From contig CAIIXF020000002.1 of the NCBI GenBank assembly GCA_903813345.2, forward strand, positions 21,406,455-21,470,454: 64,000 bases of DNA, in the 5' to 3' direction. The DNA comes from Owenia fusiformis. Its lineage: Eukaryota > Annelida > Polychaeta > Sabellida > Oweniidae. The notes under the pieces were generated by a model. That model saw nothing but the letters and a program-made list of their open reading frames with translations. It was not told the DNA's origin and did not search any database. Each line of letters begins with the position of its first letter. The stretch's first letter is position 1. The position numbers and the translations under genes were made by a program. Positions 47,901-60,480 of the stretch are shown here, piece by piece.

Positions 47901-48419
47901 AGTCTTTGAATCTAGTTCGGAAGATGTTTAAAATCTGGGTCAACGATTTGAAATAACAACTTTATCGTTGTACCTACAACGTATTGGCTTATGATTTGAA
48001 TCAAAATAGTAAGCTTTGCTAAAAGGGACGCGCTTCATTACCAAGAGAGACCAAAATCAACAAACATCGAATTAACAAATGTTTATTTATTTATTATCAT
48101 TATTATTTATTTGATGAGCAATATATGCATTACATTGGCTCCGAGAGAAATATCATACCCCGATCCACTTCGGCGCCAGATTTACCATGAACGTCTGAGG
48201 CAATTTCGAGATGCTACTCGGAGCCATGAGAATATTCTAGCAAACAATGAGATATATATTTACTATAGCGAGATAATAAAACAAACCAACTGATATTCCA
48301 GTCACATTTTGCGAGCTATTACCAAGATTGATAAATGCATCCTGTCTTCTCCCGACCAAATAATACTCGAGACAAACGTATTATTAAGGCTTCTGCAAAT
48401 CTACATTGATTGGCCATTT

Positions 48420-48640
48420 TCCCATTTGGTGTGGTATTGGTTGGTTGGTTAAGACGAGACCATGTGATAGCACATTTAAGTAGCCACATCAATACATTGT
48501 CTCCCGAAGGAGAGGTCTCCCAGCTGGATACCACATCCTTGGGTTTACTTTCGTCTCTCTCCATACCTCGGAAAGGTCACCACCGCTCCCCATTTAATTT
48601 TCTTTCATCTTATTTTCTGTCACATCGAATTCCAAACTCG
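48420..48640 (+). repeat. Dispersed block related to 51955-52450
   Basis: Shares, in order, TTGGTTGGTTAAGA, CATGTGATA, AGTAGCCACATCA and TCTTTCATCTTATTTTC with the region at 51955-52450. In that region the first part is expanded into a tandem array. Confidence 0.55.
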
Positions 48641-48710
48641 TTTTCGTTGTTAATTTATCTTTTGCCTTTGTCTCTTTATATTACCACCAGAACTGGTGAC
48701 ATTAATTGTT

Positions 48711-48816
48711 ATAGTCTCCACTTTTTAGTGGACGGAGTTTGGGGGTCGGCGTTAGGAGGCCGGCGTCTGTAACAAATGGCAGGTTGTGACATTTTGCATG
48801 TTAATGCCTTGTTACC
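48711..48816 (+). repeat. Dispersed ~100-bp repeat, copy 3
   Basis: TAGTCTCCACTTTTTAGT followed by GCGTCTGTAACAAATGGCAG and CATGTTAATGCCTTGTTACC, as at 1441 and 6021. Confidence 0.7.
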
Positions 48817-49027
48817 TTTTTACATCCTACCCTGACTCATGTGCATGCAGGTACATACGCTACAAACATAAATCAGAGCATATTCCGTTGCTAGTACTAA
48901 TTTTTAAATGTGGATAACTACCATTCCATAGTTCAGAATATGACATTAATCTCTCGTGACATCAATTTTGCTTACATCCTGACATTTGACACAGAGTTGA
49001 AATAATTAATCTGAAACTTAGAGGTTA

Positions 49028-49197
49028 CCTTGACCTTAACTTGAACTTAACATTGACCTTGACTTAAACTTGACATTGACCTTGACTCAAACTTGACATT
49101 GACTTTGAATCAAGCTTGACATTGACCTTGACTCAAACTTGATATTGACTTTGACTCAAGCTTGACATTGACTTTGACTCAAACTTGACCTTGACTC
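49028..49197 (+). repeat. 23-bp tandem repeat, about seven copies
   Basis: Alternates TTGACATTGAC (11 bp) and CTTGACTCAAAC (12 bp) so the period is 23 bp; a TTGAC-based composite repeat with few substitutions. Confidence 0.9.
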
Positions 49198-50562
49198 AAT
49201 ACTTATTTCGAACGTTATAAACTTATCATTTTGACTATTAAGGTCTATAGAGTAATTGGGGATTCATTTATTTATTTGTGATTAATTTTATTTCCTGGCA
49301 AAAATAATGGTTTACCCATTAAAAGTACTGAAAGGATTTTTGGTATTTCCCTTGTGTAAGCATGTTTAATATCAGCACTCGATTAATCTTGGTAGATAAA
49401 GTTCAAGATGCATAATTGACAAATGAATCTCTAATCTTTCTTAATCCAGAATTGCTCGCTCAATCCTATAGACATGAGGAAAATCCGCAAAGTACGGAGT
49501 TGTACTTTTTCGACTTTTAATTTTCGCTACATTTAATTTCTAAACGATCTCGAACTTCTCAAATCTTCTTGTATAAGTACGTCAATTTGTAGAAAAATTA
49601 TCATTTTTCATAAAACTGATCATGTATTTCAATATCCCAGTCATGTAGTTTCAATAACCCAATCATTGTGAAGTGTTTAATTTATTATACTAAAGTTTCC
49701 AAAATATATGGAAGAATTCAGGGAAAATAATTTTTGAAAAGTGCACGGCGTGAAGATTTGTACGGCGTGAAGAGAACGGGGTATGCAACACCCTTCCACA
49801 TCTATGAATATGTTATTTTGGAAAAAACTTTTGACATTGACATGAATTATCAAATGATGAATAGTTATCAGACGTGCAAAGTGGGAACATTTTTAGGATT
49901 AAAGAACTACCTATCTAATGTTTATAGCTACGGAGAGAGACATTATTTGTTAATTCTAAGCTCTATATTCAAATCACGCGAATGACGTTTATCGCTAATG
50001 AACGCACACCCCCGATAAACGTCGCTGTAATCTTTAGCGGATTATCACCAAAGAGTTAAGAGATGCAGGGGATGATTATGATAATCTTAGAGAATCTGCC
50101 ACAACAAATAGACGCCATAAGCAACATATTTGAGATAAAATAAAATACGCGTTCTGTAAGGAAAGTGTAACTCTGGTTAACAGACAGCCACCCTTCATTT
50201 CTTTTCTTTTTCATAATGGATTAGTTGTATGATTTTCTAGTTTGGTATCAAACGCTGTGTTTTCAGCTGAGTTTTACATGATCTGGATTTAATACAAATC
50301 TGAGACTAACAGGGGTATAGTTAACGTCGACTATTTGCTCAACCATTCGAAAAGTAAACCATATATTTTATAACTTTTTGTTTTGCTTATTAAAATTGAC
50401 CGTACTTAATTTTACAATAGTTGTCTCAAAGAGCTATCTGACAATTTTCACCGATTCAATCCATTTAATAATTTAGCAGAAATGTCTTGTCTGATTATAA
50501 GTTTGCCTAAATTATTTCCAAAACGTGAAAAGAATGCTACCCTTTGCATTCGTTTGACTTCA

Positions 50563-51265
50563 CTTCTTAAAAGAGAGCTTCGTCTTCACTCTTTCAAACT
50601 AAAATAAACCTGTGAACTCACCGCGCCAATCAGTGTTCGTCGGCCAAATTTGACCGACGTTCTATATATGGTCATTACTTCTGACGTCATCGTTGAGCCC
50701 GGAATTGACCAATGACATCCGCATATTTAATTAGAACGCATTTAGCGTATGTTTCTTCAAGCTCGCTGATTAGTGGAAGAAAGGTCAGCGCGTAGGTCAA
50801 AAGTGATTTATTACCGAAACTGTCACCGGTACCCATCGTGGGGGCGGAGCTACTCAACTGTAATATGGTCTCTACTAGGCAGAGTGTAGTTTAACTAGAC
50901 TCTGCACGCAGGGTAAAAGAATGCAGCATTAACGTTATTGCAACTGTACGATGTACAACGGCAATTATGTTGTAAATCGCAATAAAACAAAACGGGATGA
51001 GTATTTAACCTAGCTTAGAGACACCGTGTCTTTTATCATATTGATTGCATTTTGAAGGACTCATTAACCATAAATACAGGTGAGATAATATACATGATAC
51101 AAATGCGGGTTTGTGTTGTACACTGTACATGTTACATGTGGATTGTTGAAGGTTGAAAAGATAAAAACACGGACGGCAATGAGATCATTCTAATCTCTGC
51201 TGAAAACCTTATGTGACTTCACTTTACAATAGTTTGTTGTTGCTTCCTTAAAAGAGAGCTTCGTC
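50563..51265. repeat. 20-bp direct repeats flanking a promoter-like block
   Basis: CTTAAAAGAGAGCTTCGTCT occurs at about 50565 and again at about 51248, bracketing roughly 660 bp. They could be a long target duplication around an insertion or remnants of a repeat family. Confidence 0.5.
50620..50860. promoter_or_regulatory. Promoter- or enhancer-like patch (CRE, CCAAT, GC box)
   Basis: GC is visibly higher than around it. Contains two CCAAT words (about 50626 and 50708), TCTATATATGG at 50661, a full CRE TGACGTCA at 50682-50689 and GGGGGCGGAGC at 50839. No coding exon follows within reach. May be an intronic regulatory element or alternative promoter of the receptor. Motif-level evidence only. 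Confidence 0.35.
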
Positions 51266-51954
51266 TACCCCATCAAGGCTCCAAGCCTCTGTAGGGTATT
51301 GGGTGATCAAGGAATTTATACTACTCCTTGTTTCAAATTGTTTCCATCGATCAATAGGCATTTTTCGATGCTAATGACTCCAGTCTGCTCTCGAAACCTT
51401 AAATCATCAAACCATCAAAGTAAGCCTCGAAGTCGTGTGCAGCAGACGACAGACGTAATCAATTTAAACAAATGCATCCTCATAGATAGTTGATTCAATT
51501 AATCAAATGGTTGTTATATGAGGATGATAAGGTGATGGCATCAGTCATGGCTGGTGATCAATACCGTATCGAACTAGCTTGGACAACTGAGGAATGGCGT
51601 CGGCATCACAGGGTTGACATTTCAAATGTTTTTCAAGGCAGGAGAAGATTGAACATCGTTTCATCCGAATCCTAGTTTATCTTAGGGGTCGAGTCAAAAG
51701 GCCGTATGTACACGTGTGGTGTACAGAACTTCCCGATCAACAACCTGAACTTTTTACTCTGAAGAAGGCAACTTGTATTGTGAATGAGCTTTGTAGTTTG
51801 GGCCTTTTTTGTTGCTGATGTTTCATTCACGAATCGATCAATTTTACAGACATTGTATTTTTAAGAAGCAATTCTGTTTTATGATTGGCAATATAGATTT
51901 TAACCCGACCAAAATAATTCCCTTTCCCTTTTTCGGTAGTTTTGGTAGGGTTGG

Positions 51955-52255
51955 TTTAGATAAAGTCATGTGATACCACAGTTTTGGTTGATTGGTTTAG
52001 ATGAGGTCCTGTGATGCCACAGTTTTGGTTAGTTGTTTTAAATGAGGTCATGTGATACCACAGTTTTGATTGGTTAATTTAGATGAGGTCATGTGATACC
52101 ACAGTTTTGGTTGATTGGTTTAGATCAGGTCATGTGATGGTTGCTTTAAATGAGGTCATTTGATACCACAGTTTTCGTTGGTTGGTTTAGATCAGGTCAT
52201 GTGATACCATAGTTTTTATTAGTTGCTTTAAATGAGGTCATGTTATACCTCAGAT
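51955..52255 (+). repeat. 41-bp tandem repeat, about seven copies
   Basis: Unit built of GTTTAGATGAGGTCATGTGA plus TACCACAGTTTTGGTTGATT. Copies are degenerate and one is shortened. Confidence 0.88.
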
Positions 52256-53604
52256 GAGTAGCCACATCAGCTACAATCATCCTAACCCCGTCATCTCCTG
52301 AAGCCTTTATAGTACTTAGCTCGATGTCATCCCAGTCTGCAACCCAGTCTACCTTAAGTCTGCCGGTCTTCTTACCTGTAGTTGTTACACTCGATCACTC
52401 CCGTTTATTCTCTTTCTTCCATCTTATCTTCATCACACCTTAGTGCGTATGTATTATTTCAATAGGATCTTTCCTTTATAATTAAGATATATTAGGTGTC
52501 ATGTTTCCCTTTGCCTTTTCCGCTGCACAGATAGTTGTTACTTTGTTTTTTATGATCAAAATTAATCTAGACTGTATAAATGTTTTAATGGTGTGTAAAT
52601 ATTTCTTAATGTATTTTTCATGCATGACCTAATATGATGCAGCAATTCAAATGTATAAAGTATGAAACAGAATGATATGAGAGGGTTGGGATGACCGTGA
52701 ACCTGTATTGCATAAATGTGTCATTGTTACGAACAGACTAGCAATAAAGACTAATCCTGAGTACTAATGAATGTTTCTTTTATGATTAGATACGAGGCAA
52801 ATTTTTTCCATACTCCGGCCGTGGCAGGGCTTCTAGACACTGCCATGGGAGTTCGAATGTTTTCGTGACATCTGTTGGTTATGATGTCATTTGGACAATT
52901 AAGGGAAATGGTGTGCTGCGAACCGTCTACTAATGTAGGGGATGGAGGGGTGGGGGCAAGTTGGCCATCTATATAATTATGACATCCATTGGAACTAATT
53001 AATTGGGTTAATGCAAACTGGGAGACAGGAATAGGAACAATAGGTTAATAGCAAGTGCCAAATCGTTATAAATTATGGCCATGTAATATATACTGTATGT
53101 TTTTTTTAAAACCATGTAACAATGTATCTCATTTTTAATATTAAATATCTGCCAATGCATTTGACTCTGTGAGTTTTTTCAAAATAATTGTTTATTTGGC
53201 ATTGGATTTCTGATTATGATCAATACAATATGCTAAATCAAAACAAAATTGTCACGATAAAAGTAAAATAAACATGATCAGGATCGGAACATCGAAACAA
53301 AATTGGCACGACTGATTGAAATAATGCATAACACTGGTAGAGTGCAAGCCCAAGAATGCATTCCCATATCACAATACACGTTTGTGAATCCCATACCATA
53401 ATACGTTAGACGAACTTGATATAAAGTCAATCGTTAAAGTGGTATGATTGACTGCGTCATAACCGATATCAAAACATACACAAATATGTACTTCAATGTG
53501 GATATGACGGAGGATGAAGTTAACTTCGGAAATCTCCGGAGATCAACTTCGTGATTTCCCGTCTCATTGTTTCCTGTGAGAAAATATTCAAACGTATCAT
53601 AAAA

Positions 53605-54006
53605 CAAGGAGGATTGGCTCCCAGAATGCAACATCGATTTTGTTGCCATATATGGTGTTATGGCATTGACATCACGTAGTCACGTCGTGATAACAAAATT
53701 CAAAATCAAAACGTCCGGTATTTTTTCACTTCAAATTGCGAGTTTCGGTCTTATTCCCAAACGAAAAAAGCTAAAAACACACAAGAAGTGTGACCAGGAT
53801 ATTAGTTTATGTTTATGTTTCTTTATTTCCACCTTTAAGATGAGTACATAAATTATTTTAGATTTTAAAAATTACAACATGAATATACAGAATAGGAAAA
53901 TAAAAATATGAAGATATAAAATAGGTCGCTGATTATGAATTTATATTTACATTTTCAATGTTGTCATCGATAAAGGTCAAGGTCGAACCTTGGGAGCCAG
54001 CTCCTT
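53605..54006. mobile_element. MITE with GGATTGGCTCCCAGA ends, copy A
   Basis: Left CAAGGAGGATTGGCTCCCAG ... ACATCGAT, right ATCGAT...CCTTGGGAGCCAGCTCCTTG, an imperfect inverted pair about 400 bp apart. Related to copy B at 55233. Confidence 0.55.
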
Positions 54007-54439
54007 GTCATAAAAGAAACTTTTAATCAGCACAGAGAGCGCTTTACACACAATTCCATATCATGAGTATTTTGTCAATACACACATCGTGTAAACACAA
54101 CTTACGTGAATAATTCATGCCTGAATTAATAGGAAATTCAATACAAATATGGTGATGATGGGAAATATTGCATAATTTGTTCCTCTTGAGACAAACAGCT
54201 TAATCCTCAATTTCACTTACATTTATCAGGGCACTTTAATCGAAGTGCCACTTTCATCACAGGTGATATTACAGGTGAAACCAGGTCTTGGATCATAACA
54301 TTTTGAATGGAATTAGGTCAACTTGACACTTATTTTGACATCGAAGCTATAACAGAATATCTAGGCATAGCTTTCCTTTAAATTATCTTCATGTTCTTGT
54401 ATCAAAGCTCGAATGTGAAATTCGTGTTAATTACATATA

Positions 54440-54488
54440 CGAGGGGTGATCAATAAAAGAGCGTCCATTACTTATTGATCACCCCTCG
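54440..54488. mobile_element. 49-bp mariner-type end pair (TIR-TIR)
   Basis: CGAGGGGTGATCAATAA and its exact reverse complement are separated by only 15 bases and bracketed by TA on both sides. A single end of the same family is at 24481-24512. Looks like an element reduced almost to its two ends. Confidence 0.8.
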
Positions 54489-55232
54489 TAAGCAGAAAAT
54501 GTAGTGAATTTTAGATTGATTATCAGCTTTGAATCATGGTATTCTCTTGAAGGCCCATGCTTGAACAAAGAATTATCTTTGATTTGAAGAGCATTATGTA
54601 AACGAAGTTGGGCTCATTGCACATAGAGTAACCAGGCTGGAACCATGACTGTGAAAGTCATAAACACAAAATATAGACCTATATTTCAAAATGATTATTT
54701 ACAAGTTACGCTAATAGTAGTAAATTAAAGCGTAGTTTCAGGTTGTAATAATCTGGAATCATCGAGGTGTTTCATACTGAGATAACGGCAGGTAGAGGTG
54801 CTGAAGAGGACATCTTGGAAATATCAAGATTCTGGAAATAAACAAACCTGGCTAGCAAGTGAACAGCAGAGATATCATAATGTATTTACAAAGGGGCGAT
54901 TTGTTAGAACAAATAGAACATTTAGAAATTAACATAAAGCCAAGTTTAGGAATGATAACAGCCATCCCGATTCTGAGACTGAGCTAATATTTAAAGAAGC
55001 TGTCTATATACAAATATTCCCTTTTTAAGTTTAGTTAAAAAAACATCCGTTTAGGTTTAAAATGCATTTTTGAATATGTATGGGCACACAGTCTACTGTC
55101 TATACTAGTGGAATTTAGTTTCCAGACTTTATTCAGCTGATCTAGCTATTACCTCATGATTAGCATTTGATGTTTTGGATTAATGAGTTGCTGATGTACC
55201 AACATTGAGTTCTCGCAGATTAAATTTGGCAA

Positions 55233-55543
55233 CCAAGGATGATTGGCTCCCAGGATCGACAATCGATATTTTCCAACAATGAAAACGTCGAAATGTCGTT
55301 ATTTTCTGAAATTATAACCGACTTTAAAGTCAACATAAACACTTCAAAAGATTCGAACCAATATTTCGATCATTTCTTGTGAGTTATGGAATTTTTCGTT
55401 AGGAAGTAAGAGCAAAATTCACGATTCAAATATTGAAGTGAACAAAATGGCGGCTGTTTGAATTCGAATTTTGTATCACGACATGCCCATATATGAGACA
55501 GAATATCGTTGTTGCACTCTGGGAGCCAATCCTCCTCGTTTGG
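55233..55543. mobile_element. MITE with GGATTGGCTCCCAGA ends, copy B
   Basis: Left CCAAGGATGATTGGCTCCCA then CAATCGATATT; right AATATCGTTGTTGCACTCTG then GGGAGCCAATCCTCCTCG and TTTGG. Imperfect inverted ends of about 40 bp. No coding. Confidence 0.75.
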
Positions 55544-56066
55544 TAATAGCGTAATATCCCTCAATTGTAGAAGCTGGAGACTGAGGATATATTGACTCCA
55601 ACTCTAATGGATTCTTGTTTGTTTGTTTTTTTGTTTGTTTGTTGAGACTGCTGTTTCACGGGTAGCGACATCGTCATTTTAACGTCTACCAGAATGCTTC
55701 ATAATGAATATTTGTTCCGCTCCGACAAAGGGGTTCCTCTCTTGAATGTTATTTTGAGTACATTCTATAGTTACCCTGCGCGCAGAGTCTAGTTCTAAAC
55801 TACAAAGGACGAAATTCTATTAAGAGGCAAAGGGAATGGAAAGGGTAGTCTATGGTACACATTTATGGTATCATTGCACGAACAATTACAAAACTCCCCA
55901 GATCCTCTAATGACAAATATCTAAATATAGTTGCAAATCGACAAACTATATCTTATTCATGTTACGTGAAATCAAGTGTGAAACTGAATAATGTACAATG
56001 CACAATTAAGTGCAAAAGGAGAAGACTAAAAGAGCTACAAAACTAAGCAAGAAAATGAACCATCGA

Positions 56067-56250
56067 AGCTTGTATTCGCGAATGCAAATAGCGGCTGTTG
56101 GCTATCGGATTAATCTAATATTTTATGACCAACTCATTTGAATATGAACAGTACCTGCCACCATTCCATTCATATCTAAATGTGTTCTTCATAAAAAGGT
56201 AGGTTAATCCGGTAGCCGATGGTCGAAAGTTTCATTCGCGAATACAAGCT
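56067..56250. mobile_element. MITE (CTTGTATTCGCGAATGCAA ends), copy B
   Basis: AGCTTGTATTCGCGAATGCA at the left, CATTCGCGAATACAAGCT at the right, inner mirror TATCGGATTAATCTA / TAGGTTAATCCGGTA. 184 bp. The intact reference for the split copy at 31153. Confidence 0.9.
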
Positions 56251-56885
56251 GAGAAAACAACCAGCCATAACTAAAACAAAGCCCAAATATCCCAAACTAT
56301 CATCTAACGTGTAAGAACTGTCTAATAGCACCCCAGTATCTCCATCATTTAGGAACCATATATCAGTACGATCCGAGACCTCAAGAACATGGGACATTTC
56401 ATTTATACGAGAACAGACCCCAATATCACAAACTATTGTCTAATGTGGAAAGAGAAATGCCTAATATCACCATCAGTACCGATCGAGACCTCAAGACCTC
56501 TAACGTGTAAGAAACTGTCGTATACCCCAGTCAACCAGAAACCATCAGTTCAATCCGAGGCCACAAAACCATGAGCCATTTTTTCATACTGGAGACTATA
56601 TCACAAACATGTTAAGAATAAATCCAAGATGAAAACCTGATGAGCTGTTTCAAACATGTCCTGATAATGCACACAATTTAGTATTAGAAACGGGTGGAAA
56701 TTAATTTTATCTGAATGGTGAATAACCTTATATATTAAGTACTACGATGGGACAAATAAATCCTAATTAAAAAGAGAAAAGCTTGTGTCTTGAAGGAATT
56801 TATATACAAATTAGGTTCTTATAATCCGATCATGGTCGAACGAAAGCAGACACTGCCTGTTATTAAGAGTAGTGATTGCTGGGAC

Positions 56886-57015
56886 TAGTCTTGCTTAAAA
56901 GATCCTGTACTCCCCCCACCCCTTTATCCTTCTCTCTATATATTGCCAGGTAAAAAGAGTGAAGGTGACGGGGGGGGGGGGGGGGGGTGGATACAGTCTT
57001 TGAGCAAGACTCTGC
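56886..57015. repeat. Inverted repeat with a G18 run
   Basis: AGTCTTGCTTAAAAGATCCT...CCCCCCACCC is mirrored by GGGGGTGGATACAGTCTTTG and AGCAAGACT. The right arm carries about 18 consecutive G (from about 56971). Confidence 0.7.
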
Positions 57016-57586
57016 TGGGACTATCAAGCCCATTTACGGAACAAGGGTCAGGGTTATGTCAGAGATAATTTTTGGCGTGTCGAGGTTTTTGTAAAATTTT
57101 AGTTTAGTTGTCACACACATATTTCGTAGGTAACCTCATTAGCAGGGGCAAGTGCTTCAGAAAATATGTTTTAATTTTTTCCTACCGGAATCAATGAAAG
57201 AAATATATTTTATGAATATTTGTTTTCAAACTGGAAACAATATTGTTTCATTTTTAGAGTCAACGTATTTCAAAAACATCTCAAATTTTTTTTAAATAAT
57301 CTTACACTTTGCACAGGGCCTTTAATCTCAAAACAAAATTAATAGTATATCCTTGATAGTGCTTGAAACTTTTCCCCTCTAATTTCTTTGTTAATCTATT
57401 CCTTTTAGGTCAATTGGTTGTAAATGATCAGTAATTCATTCATAACAAGTTACAACCTTTTTGCATCCACTCAACTCATACCTTATTTCAAATTAAAGAT
57501 TTTTCTATTAGCACATCCGGGCAAGTCAATTATTGCATGGACATACGAACTCGTATATGAACTTTAAATCACTTATCGACTTTATG

Positions 57587-58260
57587 CACGGTGTCCAACC
57601 CAAACGCTGTTACATGCACGACGGAGCGTTTTATTCACGCGGAACGCTACATAGCGAAATCAAATGGCGGCTAATGAAGATCCCACTATGAATGTAAGTA
57701 TTGTTTCACTCGTTTCTCTTGCATATCATACGTTATGGTGATATTTTCTAACCAAATCTAGACTAGTACCGCAGCGTTTCCAGTTCACTGTGTTAACCAG
57801 TTCGCAGCGTTTCTTGAATATGAGATATTTTTAAGACTGGATTTTTGGTCATCAAATCACAATTACGGTTATGTATGCTGTGTTGAATCTTCGGAATTTG
57901 ATCAAAATGTACCCTGATGCTCTAATCTTGACTCAAATAATCACATGTCTCGACAAAAGGGGTTTTGACCTGTAGAATGAAAAAATACGTTTATGAATTT
58001 TGATAACTTTACCGCTTCGTACAGCTCTTCTCAATTGCTTCAAACATCAACAGCAAGCCAAGTACAACATGAATATCACACCCATCGAATGGTATACTCG
58101 AAATAAGTAACACACATCCCTTATTCCCATTATTGGGGAAATCGTCAGACGGCTTATCATTCCCGCCCGCCATTTTTCCTACTCCAGAGCGCTTCTTTGT
58201 TTAGTTTCAGTAATGAAACGCTACGCCATGCGTGTAAGAGCGTTTTGGTCGGACACCGTG
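57587..58260. mobile_element. 674-bp element with CACGGTGTCC ends
   Basis: Left CACGGTGTCCAACCCAAACG, right (inverted) CACGGTGTCCGACCAAAACG, followed by further partial pairing (GCTnTTACA.GCA). Internally AAATGGCGGCTAATGAAG precedes a good donor (ATGAAT|GTAAGT), so it may contain a relic first exon. Superfamily not identified; no clear target duplication. Confidence 0.75.
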
Positions 58261-58860
58261 TAATGGTATTAATATTACCCGTGTGTGGTCATTGAACGTT
58301 GAAAGTCATGTTAAAATAAATTCTAGATAATAGTAATTTATTTTTCGTGCAAGTTGGATCTTTGACAGGCCCAATGGTTCCCGTTTCGCAGCATGATATC
58401 GCATAGTCTCTTCCTTAGTAATCGCATTCTCGCAGAATACGATATTTTCATTTATGTATTACATTTTGTAGACTAAAGCGTACACGAGGGATTTCAGAAA
58501 ATCAAATAAATGTAACAAACAGAATTGATAATTCATAGAATGTTCTTTTTTCTATCTAAATGCATCAGTTTGATGCAGTTCAGACTGATGTTGAATGAAA
58601 GAAAAATAATGTGTATAATAAGGATGAAATTGAATATTGCCGCTTTGTTCATAAAGAAAATCGTTTTTTCTTTAGAATATTGACTCACACAGGACTTGCA
58701 TTTTTTGTATATCTAAATTATTATCATATTTTCGAATTTTACGTGCCATAGCCGATTACCAAATCACATTAGCAGATGATGATAATAAAATCATAAAAGA
58801 GATTTGTGTATGGACAAATTATGATTTATAAGTCCACAATATCCCAAGACAGTCTTTGTA

Positions 58861-59489
58861 CAGGGTGACCCAAAAATGGAGCACTCCAAAATGAAATAAG
58901 TTCGTAAATGCATATGTAATCAGCTATATTTTTCATGTACAGAAACTACAATCCACTTTTGAATGAAAAGAAAATGTTTTTTTGTGTCGACCAAATAAAA
59001 GGGGTTACACATTGTTTGTTTAAATTAAATCTGTCACATTATTTTGACTTCTTGTGAAAGGTGCATTCTGTGAATACAAAGGCTGAGATCATTAATGAGG
59101 AAATGTCGTAACAACCTTTAAGCCCATCGCGATAGCCGCGCCCCCTTTGTCTTTTTCCTTCCAAAGTGAAAAACGGCAGATAAGAGGGGCTCTGGCATAC
59201 CAGAATGCTTTAAGCCATATTTAGGTGTGACTGCACCTTCTGAGTGATATCTTGAAACTGCGTTCGATGCTATCACAAGATATGGTTTTGTCTCAATGTT
59301 GATTTTACGAAAAACTGGACACATTCTAAGATCATCCATGATATCACAAATAATCAATTTTGTGTGACAAACTTAATATCACATTATCACCCATAGGTCC
59401 TTGTTTATGCACATAAACAATTAGGTTGATAGGATATATATTTCAGAAATTATTACAATTTTTGAGGGTTCTGTTTTTTGGTCACCCTG
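58861..59489. mobile_element. Tc1/mariner-like non-autonomous element
   Basis: CAGGGTGACCCAAAAATGGA at the left, TTTTTTGGTCACCCTG at the right, TA on both sides (58859-58860 and 59490-59491). 629 bp. The minus-strand frame inside (59357-59118) is not recognisable as transposase. Confidence 0.85.
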
Positions 59490-60349
59490 TATGTAAAGAG
59501 TAAAGCAGCCATTAATTTTTAATAGTTTACAAACACGTGTTTGGCAATCATTTATTCCTCCTTTGCATTGATTGTTATGAACACTTTTTGATTTGATAAA
59601 TCAGGGATTCCCACAATCGTTGAATAATAAAGAGGAACTCCGGTTAATCAGAATGATGGGGTGTTTTTGATATTTATATTGTCTGCGTCTGCACATTTAT
59701 TTATACAAAAGTCGGGAAGCTTTGACATAAGGTGACTTTGACACCGGAAAACTTTGACTTGGTTTACCTTATCAGATGCATCTAAGTCAGAATTGAGCTT
59801 TCAATTTGTTTACATAATGATTTGTTTGGATGTACTCTCTTTATTGCGTTCCTCTCGATCTGTCACAATTAAATATGGTATTGTCAGAACAAACAAAGAG
59901 AAACACATATGTTCACCGGAACCTCAGCAAATTTGTATGACCCAATTTTGAGGCTTATGAAGACACGAGAGTAGACAATTTTACTAAATCCACAAATGTC
60001 ACAAAATACGCATCTTAAGACAAATGACAAAATTAAGATAAGCGTTTTTACGATTGATGAGCTTACTTTACAGTCTGATAAACGCTTATCCTACCATTCT
60101 TTACATCCTGAAACACCTGTTTCTGATGCAAAAACAAACTTAATCTACACTCCCATCCATATGTTCGCCAACCGGAAGTTCCTCATTACGTCATCAAGTC
60201 ACTCATCAAAGCCTGTTTATGTTTCTGGCGAAAAGATATATAAAAAAAATGAAAATAAAAAATTAAATAAAAAAAAGAAAAATTATGAAATTTGACTGCC
60301 GTAACGGATCTATCGTAATTAAGAAATAAAATTAAGATTCAAACATTAA

Positions 60350-60480
60350 AGGCCCCTAGCCAGGGGGGGGGGGCAAATTATCAAGTTCACAATCATGCAG
60401 TTTGCCACCTTTCAGAGCACTTTTCAAGAGATCTTGGTGGCATTTTTGGACCAAAGTTGCCAAACTTATAGAGGGGAGTG
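60350..60480. repeat. Fragment of the AGGCCCGTAGCCA family
   Basis: AAAGGCCCCTAGCCAGG with a G9-10 run, then GAGCACTTTTCAAG and CATTTTTGGACCAAAGTTG, as in the copy at 35681. Confidence 0.65.

Noticed and set aside
48111-48293. Polar 60-codon frame (YPDPLRRQIYHERLRQFRDAT)
   Set aside because: Codon-like in look but has no recognised family, splice sites or neighbours; kept out of the gene list.
59118-59357. Transposase fragment in the 58.9-kb element
   Set aside because: No SPDxxP, HTH or catalytic motif could be seen; more likely a chance frame in a non-autonomous element.
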